A stretch of 64,000 nt of DNA from Paenibacillus illinoisensis NBRC 15959 (GTDB taxonomy: Bacteria; Bacillota; Bacilli; Paenibacillales; Paenibacillaceae), in contig NZ_BIME01000006.1 of NCBI RefSeq assembly GCF_004000925.1, positions 124,001 to 188,000 on the forward strand, written 5' to 3'. Made by a program: the position numbers and the translations under genes. Below the pieces are notes generated by a model. It did no database searches. It was not told the DNA's origin and saw only the letters and a program-made list of their open reading frames with translations. The stretch's first letter is position 1; each line of letters starts with the position of its first letter. Shown here piece after piece: positions 35,484 to 42,778 of this stretch.

Positions 35484-35512
35484 TTTACCTTGGCTTCCTA
35501 ACCCGATATAAT
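35484..35512 (+). promoter_or_regulatory. Promoter running into the radical SAM gene
   Basis: TTTACC, 17-nt spacer, then a perfect TATAAT whose last two bases are the AT of the first possible ATG (35511). Confidence 0.6.
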
Positions 35513-35525
35513 GGGGATGGCACAT

Positions 35526-36464
35526 ATGGGCCGGATTACAAATGAGGGTGGGACTGTTCTCCCTCCTAAGCAGAATGGGGACCCCGAGTTGAAAACGTTC
35601 AAGAAAGTATATATTGAAATTACAAGCATATGTAACCTGGCATGCAGCTTCTGTCCGCAGACCAAGCGTGCCAAAGGATTCATTGACCCTGAAGTCTTCA
35701 ACAATATATTGGATCAGATTAAGCCACATACCAAACACATTTATCTGCATGTCAAAGGGGAACCGTTACTTCACCCCAAAATTGATTTGTTACTGGATTC
35801 CGCACACGAGAAGGGATTCAAGGTAAACATAACAACGAACGGAACATTGCTGCCCAAGACCCAGCATAAGTTGCTTGGCAAACCGGCGTTGCGGCAAATG
35901 AACTTCTCTCTGCACAGTTTCGACGGGCACGAGGGATCGACGGACCGTGAGGGATACCTCAGCAATATTTTGTCCTTTGCCCGGGAAGCTGTGAAACATA
36001 ATGTGATCATCTCGTTCCGGCTCTGGAATCTGACGCAGGATAACTTCACGAATGCCCAGATGAATCGGAACCGGGAAACACTGGAGGTACTGGAGCGCGA
36101 GTTCAACCTGGATTTCCGCATTGAGGAAAAGGTGGTTCCAGGCAGCGGCGTCAAAATTGCGCCGAATGTCTATCTCAATCAGGACCACGAGTTCCAGTGG
36201 CCAAGTCTGGATGCACCAGAGGATGATGGCAAAGGCTTCTGTCATGCGCTGCGCAGTCAGGCGGCGGTCCTTGTGGATGGCACGGTTGTTCCGTGCTGCC
36301 TCGATGGCGAAGGTGTCATTAATCTCGGTAACGTCCATGAGAAGTCTTTCTCGGAGATTGTCGAAGGCGAGCGGGCGAACAATCTGGTTTATGGTTTTTC
36401 CAAGCGGGAAGCTGTGGAGGAACTATGCCGAAAGTGCGGATATCGTCAGCGGTTCGGAGCCTAG
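35526..36464 (+). CDS. Radical SAM/SPASM-like domain protein
   Basis: 312 aa from ATG 35526. The radical SAM cluster motif CNLACSFC (C-x3-C-x2-C) is near residue 35, followed by KGEPLLHP and NITTNGTLL. A C-terminal Cys-rich part (VVPCCLDGEGVINLGNV, then ELCRKCGYR) resembles a reduced SPASM/twitch auxiliary cluster site. The substrate is unknown; no precursor peptide gene is visible beside it. The start is uncertain: ATG codons at 35511, 35517 and 35526 all lack a ribosome site. The promoter -10 overlaps the first, so I take the first one after the predicted transcription start, which leaves an almost leaderless mRNA. Confidence 0.85.
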   Translation: MGRITNEGGTVLPPKQNGDPELKTFKKVYIEITSICNLACSFCPQTKRAKGFIDPEVFNNILDQIKPHTKHIYLHVKGEPLLHPKIDLLLDSAHEKGFKVNITTNGTLLPKTQHKLLGKPALRQMNFSLHSFDGHEGSTDREGYLSNILSFAREAVKHNVIISFRLWNLTQDNFTNAQMNRNRETLEVLEREFNLDFRIEEKVVPGSGVKIAPNVYLNQDHEFQWPSLDAPEDDGKGFCHALRSQAAVLVDGTVVPCCLDGEGVINLGNVHEKSFSEIVEGERANNLVYGFSKREAVEELCRKCGYRQRFGA

Positions 36465-36481
36465 TCAAATAAAATATAATT

Positions 36482-36533
36482 AAAAGCGTGCCCTTCGAAT
36501 TTTATTTCGATATGGCACGCTTTTTGCTTTTTT
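36482..36533 (+). terminator. Intrinsic terminator after the radical SAM gene
   Basis: AAAGCGTGCC pairs with GGCACGCTTT across a 21-nt loop, then TTGCTTTTTTT. Confidence 0.85.
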
Positions 36534-36590
36534 TATTGCAGAATAGTTTAGATAATAAAAATTGAAATCAATTCAGGATAACAACTTTTT

Positions 36591-36641
36591 TGTAAAATCA
36601 TAGTTTAATTATCTTGTTTTTATGATTTTACATGGTATTAT
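36591..36641 (+). promoter_or_regulatory. Inverted repeat and promoter upstream of the SLH surface protein gene
   Basis: TGTAAAATCATA (36591-36602) is repeated inverted and perfect as TATGATTTTACA (36621-36632). Across the right arm lies a possible promoter, TTGTTT (36614-36619), 16-nt spacer, TATTAT (36636-36641). The dyad could be an operator or an mRNA hairpin if transcription starts upstream. Confidence 0.5.
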
Positions 36642-36654
36642 TATCCTATTGATC

Positions 36655-36664
36655 AGGAGGTGAT
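36655..36664 (+). promoter_or_regulatory. Perfect ribosome-binding sequence with no start codon at normal distance
   Basis: AGGAGGTGAT is fully complementary to the 16S rRNA 3' end, yet the nearest ATG is 18 nt beyond it and opens only a 17-codon frame. It may load ribosomes for that leader frame or stabilise the 5' end of the mRNA. Confidence 0.5.
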
Positions 36665-36682
36665 ATAGTTCCATAGATTCAT

Positions 36683-36736
36683 ATGTTGTTGTTTTTACCT
36701 ACTAGAAGCCTACTGAGGAGTGTGTTTGAGTTTTGA
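36683..36736 (+). CDS. Possible 17-aa leader peptide overlapping the SLH gene start
   Basis: Reads MLLFLPTRSLLRSVFEF then TGA. The stop overlaps the TTG start of the SLH gene (TTGA). Translation ending here could deliver ribosomes to the weakly placed TTG. The frame may equally be chance. Confidence 0.3.
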   Translation: MLLFLPTRSLLRSVFEF

Positions 36737-39555
36737 ATTCGAAATGGAAAAAGTTTAATCGCAAACTATCGTTAATGCTTTCTACGTCGCTGGTTGTCTC
36801 CATGTTATCTCTTAGTTTATCTGTATCGGCAGAAGTAGCTACTTCTAAGAATTCTTTTACTGATATTGATCATTCGTATGCCAAAACGGAAATAACCAAA
36901 TTGGTGGAACAAGGAATACTTACAGGTTTTTCTGATGGGACCTTTAAGCCTTCTGATTCCGTAACACGAGCTCAATTGGCAAAAATTATGGTCGGTGCAC
37001 TTAAGTTGCAGCCTGATACATCTGAAGCAAGCCAATTCAAGGATGTAAAGGAAGATCAATGGTATGCCGGCTATGTAGGTGCACTGGTCAAATCCGGGAT
37101 TGCTCAAGGCACTTCCAAAGATAGCTTTTCACCTAATAAGAACGTGACAAGAGAAGAATTAGCTGTATTTTTCGTTAGAGCTTTTGGTTGGAACCAACAA
37201 GACGTAACGAGCCAAACATCCAAACCTCAACTTTTTGATTTGGATCAAGTATCGAACTGGGCAAAAGATTCTGTAGCATTGGCCTACCAATCTGGTTTCA
37301 TCAAAGGATTAGTTCAAAAAGATGGAACAGTAAAATTTAATCCTTCAGGAATAGCAGATCGCCAAGCGTTAGCGAGACTTGCCTATGAATTTGTAATGAA
37401 TAAGTCTACATATGATAGTTACATGACTCCGGCCAAGACAGAGGACGGAACTGAAGAATCTAACGAAGCAAAACCGGAAACGACAAAACCTTCTGAAGGT
37501 AGTAGTAAAGGAAGTAGTGGTAGCAGTTCCGGAGATAAAGGGAACGGTAGTAACAATGGTGGAAATAATGGAGGCGGGGAACAAGCTCCTAGTAAAAATC
37601 TTACCGCTCCAGGTGAATATACGCTTGGGGATGTAACTGGAAATGTAACTATTAGCTCTCAAGATGTCACTCTAAAAAACACTAAAATAAATGGTAATCT
37701 GAGAATACTTGAGTCCGTAGAAAACGGTGACGTGACTCTTGATAATGTTAATGTTACGGGAACCACTGAGATTTATGGCGGAGGACCTAACAGTATTCAT
37801 GCGGTGAACTCCGTTCTAGCAACAGTGATCGTTGACAAAGCAGATGGCAGTATCCGTCTGGTCCTTGAAGGTGGAAGTGATGTTCAGCAGATTGAAATTA
37901 GATCTGGTGCGATCGTACAGAATGTTTCCACAGGTCAGGTCGGATCAATCGATATTGCAGAGTCGGTTCCGCATAATGCTTCGGTAGCTCTGAGCGGAAA
38001 CTTCGACTCCGTAATGGTTCATGCGGAGCAAATTTCAGTGGAATTTGGAGATAACTCCACCATTGGCAATCTCGAAGTATTCGAACAAGCATTGAACACT
38101 GTGTTTAAAATTAATCAAGGTGCTGTAGTGAATCGGGCGATATTGAATGCAATCGTACAATTTTCTGGAGAGGGAGCATTAACTTCGGCTCTGGTTAATG
38201 TAGATGGCATTGATTTCAGTCAACTGAATCAGTCTCCAACCATTGAAGCAGATCCTACGGTGACGAGTGTCGTTTATTCACCGGAAGCAGCAGAGTTTTC
38301 AGCAATTGACTCGACACGTCAGATCGTATTAACGGGGGTTACTGGATCAGCGTCCAAGGATCTTACTTCGTTTGCAAAATGGAAAGTTGAAGATAGCTCC
38401 ATCGCCGTCGTTAACTCAGGCAAGATTCAGGCCAAAGGTAACGGTACAACAGTTGTGCAAGCCCAATATGGAGATTTTGAGATCAATGTCCCAGTAACTG
38501 TTGCAGTTTATAACGAAGGAGCAGCTTATCCGACGCTCGAAGGCATTCAAGTCACAAATGGAAGTGCAAAATTGGAGTTTACCGAAGGTTTGGATACTTC
38601 TGAATTGACAGTAGATGACTTTGTAGTTCATGCTTATTTAAATGGTACAGAACAACAATTGAATAATTTGCAGTACGATAATGGCGAGTTTACTTTTGAC
38701 GCTGTTAACAGTTACGGGTCCACTTTATACATCACAGTAGAGTCAGATGTTAATAAAACACATTTTGCAGGAAGCCAAAGTGGTGCAATTAAGCTGACCG
38801 GATTCGGCGGTCACATCAAAGATGTTGCTGGAGAAGCAGTTGCTAATTTGCAAATTGCATTTAGAAAAGGTCTGGATAACAAAACAGGTGAAGTTGTGGG
38901 TACTGTAACAACGGATACTTATGGTAACTATCAAATTTATCTTCCACCAGGCATCTACACAGGTGAACTGGGAGGAGGAGACACGAAATATATTAAAACG
39001 TATCTGATTGGTGTTTCCGCAGTAAATGTGGAAAATAGAAATGAAAATCAAACAGCTATTGAAATACCTACGCAAGATGAAACACGTATTGTTCTGACAT
39101 GGGGGAAAGACCCAGCCGATTTGGACTCACACCTTGTAGGTCCTGCAGGTGATGAGGGTGTATTCCACACGTACTTCGCGGGTAAACAACACTATTACAA
39201 CAACGAACTTATGGTGGATCTGGACTTAGATGATGTCACGTCTTACGGACCTGAAACGACTACAATTCGTCACTTGCTTCCTGGAACGTATACGTTCTAT
39301 GTACATCATTTTTCAGGTGCGAGTACAATCAAGGGTTCTGGAGCCAAAATTGAAGTGTTCCATGGAGCTGTTGCTACACCGAGTGCCTCGTTTACGGTAG
39401 AGGAAGGAAGCGGTAACGAAATATACTGGGTCGTTTTCAAAATGATCGTAGCTGATAACGGTACAGTAACATTTGAGAATGTAAATGAATTTACAGATAA
39501 TAACCCTCTCTATTCACTTCAACCATCCATTGAAAATAGTGAGGAAGAACTGTAG
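36733..39555 (+). CDS. SLH-domain cell-surface protein, 940 aa
   Basis: A signal peptide (cleavage after SVSA, about residue 33) is followed by three SLH domains (about 40-85, 100-148 and 165-220) that bind pyruvylated cell-wall polymer. A Ser/Gly/Asn linker (about 235-290) leads to a repetitive beta-helix-like stretch (290-505), a BIG2-type Ig domain (about 512-590), a beta domain, a carboxypeptidase-regulatory-like domain (about 695-770) and a C-terminal YfaP/DUF2135-like domain with DLDSHLVGP. It is an S-layer-associated or adhesin-type protein. The start is a TTG; GAGGAG lies 12 nt upstream and an in-frame stop precedes it. Base composition is AT-richer than its neighbours. Confidence 0.85.
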   Translation: MNSKWKKFNRKLSLMLSTSLVVSMLSLSLSVSAEVATSKNSFTDIDHSYAKTEITKLVEQGILTGFSDGTFKPSDSVTRAQLAKIMVGALKLQPDTSEASQFKDVKEDQWYAGYVGALVKSGIAQGTSKDSFSPNKNVTREELAVFFVRAFGWNQQDVTSQTSKPQLFDLDQVSNWAKDSVALAYQSGFIKGLVQKDGTVKFNPSGIADRQALARLAYEFVMNKSTYDSYMTPAKTEDGTEESNEAKPETTKPSEGSSKGSSGSSSGDKGNGSNNGGNNGGGEQAPSKNLTAPGEYTLGDVTGNVTISSQDVTLKNTKINGNLRILESVENGDVTLDNVNVTGTTEIYGGGPNSIHAVNSVLATVIVDKADGSIRLVLEGGSDVQQIEIRSGAIVQNVSTGQVGSIDIAESVPHNASVALSGNFDSVMVHAEQISVEFGDNSTIGNLEVFEQALNTVFKINQGAVVNRAILNAIVQFSGEGALTSALVNVDGIDFSQLNQSPTIEADPTVTSVVYSPEAAEFSAIDSTRQIVLTGVTGSASKDLTSFAKWKVEDSSIAVVNSGKIQAKGNGTTVVQAQYGDFEINVPVTVAVYNEGAAYPTLEGIQVTNGSAKLEFTEGLDTSELTVDDFVVHAYLNGTEQQLNNLQYDNGEFTFDAVNSYGSTLYITVESDVNKTHFAGSQSGAIKLTGFGGHIKDVAGEAVANLQIAFRKGLDNKTGEVVGTVTTDTYGNYQIYLPPGIYTGELGGGDTKYIKTYLIGVSAVNVENRNENQTAIEIPTQDETRIVLTWGKDPADLDSHLVGPAGDEGVFHTYFAGKQHYYNNELMVDLDLDDVTSYGPETTTIRHLLPGTYTFYVHHFSGASTIKGSGAKIEVFHGAVATPSASFTVEEGSGNEIYWVVFKMIVADNGTVTFENVNEFTDNNPLYSLQPSIENSEEEL

Positions 39556-39609
39556 ATATATCATGTTTATAAAGGAATTATGTTAATCCATAAGGATGAA
39601 TTGCATCTG

Positions 39610-39648
39610 AGAAACCCTGTCTTTCATAGACCAAGGGTTTCTTTTTTT
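39610..39648 (+). terminator. Intrinsic terminator after the SLH gene
   Basis: GAAACCCT pairs with AGGGTTTC, then TTTTTTTG. Confidence 0.88.
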
Positions 39649-39912
39649 GTTCTGCAGATTTTTTTTACAGACTGTAAATGAAGCATACCGAAAGTTAAGA
39701 TCAGCACATTCCACGGGGAATGGATCGACAAAGATTGCTAAGAATGCAGGTATCATGCCGACAATTGTATACCTAATCTAATGATTATTATCATTACACT
39801 CCTGTTTTGGTAGGATCAGGGTAGGGTCCAGGAAAGAGGTGCACCTCTTAAGGGATCCGGGAAGACAAGCTGGCTTGAACACCAATATATCCGTATAAGG
39901 GAGGATTTACGC
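39649..39912 (+). promoter_or_regulatory. Pectate lyase upstream region with two palindromes
   Basis: The stretch carries no gene. It holds AATGATTATTATCATT (39780-39795; 6-bp arms) beside a TTGTAT element, and the perfect 16-bp palindrome AAGAGGTGCACCTCTT (39834-39849) about 60 nt before the start codon. Either could be an operator; the second could also fold in the mRNA leader. Confidence 0.45.
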
Positions 39913-40581
39913 ATGAGAAAAATGTTATCGCTGCTGCTCTCCGCAGGTCTGGTCGCTTCTGTATTTGGTGCATTACCCGTGTCTGCTGCTCCCGAGATTG
40001 TGAAGACGACGATTATTGTCAAAGCAGGTGAGACTTATGATGGCAAAGGAAAAAGCGTAGCCGCTGATCCAAACACATTGGGAGATGGCAGTCAGGCCGA
40101 GAATCAAAAACCCATCTTTCGTCTTGAGGCAGGAGCTACACTAAAAAATGTAGTGATCGAGGCCCCGGCAGCTGATGGCGTCCATTGTTATGGCAACTGC
40201 AATATTCAGAACGTGACCTGGAATGATGTCGGTGAAGATGCACTCACGCTTAAATCCGCAGGTACCGTTAATATTACGGGCGGTGCAGCATACAAGGCAT
40301 ATGATAAGGTGTTCCAGATGAACGCTTCGGGGACAATTAACATCAAAAACTTCAGAGCAGATGATATCGGCAAACTGGTACGACAAAATGGGGGAACTTC
40401 TTACGCGGTTACCATGAACGTGGACAGCTCCAACATTTCCAATGTGAAGGATTCCATTCTGCGCACAGACAGCAGCTCGACGGTCGGCAAAATAACAAAT
40501 ACCCGCTATTCCAAAGTACCTACCCTGTTCAAGGGATTCGCGTCGGGTAAAACAAGTCAATCGGGGAATACGCAATATTAA
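39913..40581 (+). CDS. Secreted pectate lyase, polysaccharide lyase family 3
   Basis: 222 aa. The signal peptide ends at VSAAP (about residue 25). The mature part is a short parallel beta-helix with the PL3 blocks [39 protein letters not shown] and [16 protein letters not shown]. Length and sequence fit Bacillus PelC-type enzymes. They cleave polygalacturonate by beta-elimination with calcium. GGGAGG precedes the ATG. It is monocistronic, with a strong terminator. Confidence 0.92.
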   Translation: MRKMLSLLLSAGLVASVFGALPVSAAPEIVKTTIIVKAGETYDGKGKSVAADPNTLGDGSQAENQKPIFRLEAGATLKNVVIEAPAADGVHCYGNCNIQNVTWNDVGEDALTLKSAGTVNITGGAAYKAYDKVFQMNASGTINIKNFRADDIGKLVRQNGGTSYAVTMNVDSSNISNVKDSILRTDSSSTVGKITNTRYSKVPTLFKGFASGKTSQSGNTQY

Positions 40582-40650
40582 GGATAGCATGTCAACGAAA
40601 AGATAGAGCGGGGACAATTGCATTGTTTAGACCCTTTTATATATCATTAT

Positions 40651-40682
40651 GCAAAAAGGCACCCTCAAGGATGCCTTTTTGC
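40651..40682. terminator. Intrinsic terminator after the pectate lyase gene
   Basis: GCAAAAAGGCA and TGCCTTTTTGC form a perfect 11-bp stem with a 10-nt loop. It is symmetric enough for both strands. Confidence 0.85.
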
Positions 40683-40747
40683 GTTTGCCATAAAACTAGA
40701 TGAAAAGAGTTTAGAAAATATTATATGTCTCTGAGATTTCTCAGTAG

Positions 40748-41701
40748 TCATTCGTTTTCTTCTGGAACGGCAACGATGATGTTGTCTTTTTGCGGGGCAA
40801 TGGAACCCGAATCAATGGAGCCGGACTTGTTCATGACCTCATAAGAAGTCTCTTCGAGCATGCGAGAGTATTGGAACGATACGAGAGTTTGACCTGCTAC
40901 GGATGGTCGCTTCCCTGCTTCTGCTACAGCTTTGGTTTTGATAAAGAACAGATCTCCGATTGTTCCGGCTGCACTGCTCACGTTGGCCTGCCATTTCAGC
41001 AGGGCAGTTCCATTTTTAATTTCGTAGTAACTGATGAGATCATTATCTTCGTTGACGAAAAAGCAGTCCTTCTGTCCTTTTTCAAAAATGTAAGTCATCG
41101 ATGAGTCGACAGGACCCAGTGGATTACGGATGTCCAGGCGTGCCTGTTTTAAATCCGAAAAACGTGGAAGACGAAGCGCAGCCTCACGTGCAATGGTCAG
41201 GTCAGAACTGTTGTACTCCTCAATAATCGATGCATCTGGCGTATATATATAAGCTTCCTTGGCAGCCTGATTCCATCGAACCTGTGCACCGAAGGCTTCA
41301 CCGATTGCACGAAGCGGAAGCATGGCTTTGCCATTCACCAGAATCGGAGCGGATGACAGCGCTGCAGCCTGTCCGTTTTTCTTCATGTTTTTACTGTTAG
41401 GGGTGAGTACATACTTGTCGCTTCCTGTACTAATGCTAATTTGTTTCGTTTTGTTGTTGTATCCGAAAGTATAGTCACCCAGAAATTTCAATTCAGTGAG
41501 CGCCACATACGTAACTCCCTGGCGAATAACCACATCATATTCGGCAGGAACATTGTTAATATAGGCTGCAGGCTGGTGTATCGCTGCCGCTTCCACTACA
41601 TTGGATGACATCAGTGCAGGTGCCGTTCCTGCGGTAACGATCGAAGCGGCAAGGATCCATTTCCACTTTTTTTGCTGCCAGGTTGTGTTGGTTGTATTCA
41701 T
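40748..41701 (-). CDS. Secreted protein with copper-amine-oxidase-like N-terminal domain
   Basis: 317 aa. A signal peptide (AAAIHQPAA region, about residue 40) is followed by one copper-amine-oxidase-N domain (about 45-150): YVALTELKFLGDYTFGYNN, then PILVNGKAMLPLRAIGEAFGAQVRWN. In Paenibacillus such domains are non-catalytic surface modules. The C-terminal part (160-317) is of unknown fold with a Ser/Thr-rich beta character. ATG 41701 follows AAAGGGG. It diverges from ykoEDC. Confidence 0.82.
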   Translation of the reverse strand: MNTTNTTWQQKKWKWILAASIVTAGTAPALMSSNVVEAAAIHQPAAYINNVPAEYDVVIRQGVTYVALTELKFLGDYTFGYNNKTKQISISTGSDKYVLTPNSKNMKKNGQAAALSSAPILVNGKAMLPLRAIGEAFGAQVRWNQAAKEAYIYTPDASIIEEYNSSDLTIAREAALRLPRFSDLKQARLDIRNPLGPVDSSMTYIFEKGQKDCFFVNEDNDLISYYEIKNGTALLKWQANVSSAAGTIGDLFFIKTKAVAEAGKRPSVAGQTLVSFQYSRMLEETSYEVMNKSGSIDSGSIAPQKDNIIVAVPEENE

Positions 41702-41825
41702 ATCATCAATCCCCTTTCCCGTATATAGACGGCCAATTTCTCCTAAATGTTTCATATTAATGGAATTGGCATCCTTTCTTTAATCGGGATTCTCCAGTGT
41801 GAAACCTTGTCCGGGTTATATGTTA

Positions 41826-41854
41826 TTGCCACAAATACCCATGTGGTGTACATT
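41826..41854 (+). promoter_or_regulatory. Promoter of the ykoEDC transcript
   Basis: TTGCCA, 17-nt spacer, TACATT; the aptamer begins about 20 nt later. Confidence 0.55.
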
Positions 41855-41877
41855 AGTAGCAATGAAATAAAGTGAAC

Positions 41878-41964
41878 CGGGAGCTCAATGAAGTTGGGCT
41901 GAGATTGGGGCCTTATGCCGCTGACCGTATATCTGATCTGGGTAATGCCAGCGTAGAGAACATG
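41878..41964 (+). ncRNA. TPP riboswitch (THI element) of ykoEDC
   Basis: Blocks in order: CGGGAGCTC, GGGCTGAGA, then TCTGATCTGGGTAATGCCAG and CGTAGAGAAC. The usual TGAACCTGATCTGG block reads TATATCTGATCTGG here. It precedes a thiamine/HMP ECF transporter, as expected. Confidence 0.92.
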
Positions 41965-42103
41965 AATTCATGATAAGTAACTTGGGGAATGGAAATGGGA
42001 ACGGTTGATCTCGGAATGCGAGCGAAAGCAGGCTTGCCTCGTGAATTGAACCGGATTTCATTTTATTCTGAGTTACTTCAATCATGATATGTGACACTGT
42101 GCG

Positions 42104-42138
42104 TAAGGCTTTCCCGGAACCGGGGAGGCTTTTTTTAT
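42104..42138 (+). terminator. TPP riboswitch terminator before ykoE
   Basis: AAGGCTTTCCCGG pairs with CCGGGGAGGCTT (one mismatch), then TTTTTATTTTC, 46 nt before the ykoE start. Confidence 0.85.
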
Positions 42139-42184
42139 TTTCATTTCATAACCTTATGGGGAGCAGAGAAAGGAAGTAGAGAAC

Positions 42185-42778
42185 ATGTCAACAACAGTGC
42201 GCAGCAACAAATTGAAGTTAACCGATATTTTGGTGACGATCGTGATTGCGGTTGTATTCGGGGTCATCTACAAGATATGGGGACCGACGTATGATCTGAT
42301 GAAGCCTTTCGGCGTGCATGCGGAGCAAATGATCTATGGCATGTGGTTTATGGCGGGCACGTTCGCCTATGTCATCATTCGCAAGCCGGGGGTGGCCATT
42401 CTTGCTGAAGTAGCAGCCTCAACCGTCAGTGCTTTTCTCGGAAGTGAATGGGGGATGTCCACCTTGGTATACGGTCTGTTACAGGGGCTGGGCGCAGAGA
42501 TCTTCTTCGCCGCATTTCTGTACCGCAAAACGAATCTGTTCGTCACCTGTCTCGCAGCCATTGGGGCAGCAGCGGCTTCGCTTTTGCTCGATTACCAGTA
42601 TGGATACATTGACTCGTTATCGGCGTGGAACTACACATTGTTTATCGGTTTCCGCTTCATTGGAAGCATTCTGATTGCAGGTGTATTTGCGTATTATCTT
42701 GCGAAAGCACTTGAACTCACAGGCGTTACACGGTCATTGAGACCTGTCTCCAAGCAGGATTATGAGGCACTGGACTAG
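42185..42778 (+). CDS. ykoE: ECF transporter S component for HMP/thiamine
   Basis: 197 aa, five or six membrane helices with IYKIWGPTYDLMKPFGVHAEQ and EWGMSTLVYGLLQGLGAE, characteristic of YkoE. It binds the vitamin precursor in the membrane; energy comes from YkoD/YkoC. AAAGGAAG precedes the ATG. The TPP riboswitch upstream supports the thiamine assignment. Confidence 0.92.
   Translation: MSTTVRSNKLKLTDILVTIVIAVVFGVIYKIWGPTYDLMKPFGVHAEQMIYGMWFMAGTFAYVIIRKPGVAILAEVAASTVSAFLGSEWGMSTLVYGLLQGLGAEIFFAAFLYRKTNLFVTCLAAIGAAAASLLLDYQYGYIDSLSAWNYTLFIGFRFIGSILIAGVFAYYLAKALELTGVTRSLRPVSKQDYEALD

Larger units (their letters stand above)
41702..42184. other. Divergent intergenic region carrying a TPP riboswitch
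   Basis: About 480 bp without a protein gene. The right-hand half is the ykoE leader with promoter, TPP aptamer and terminator, listed separately. Between aptamer and terminator (about 41965-42100) lie short ATTCATGAT/ATCATGAT complementary segments that could form the alternative pairing. Confidence 0.6.

Noticed and set aside
39780..39795. Fur box
   Set aside because: The arms match but the centre is one base off the 7-1-7 pattern, and pectate lyase is not a typical iron-regulated gene. I kept it only as an unnamed palindrome.
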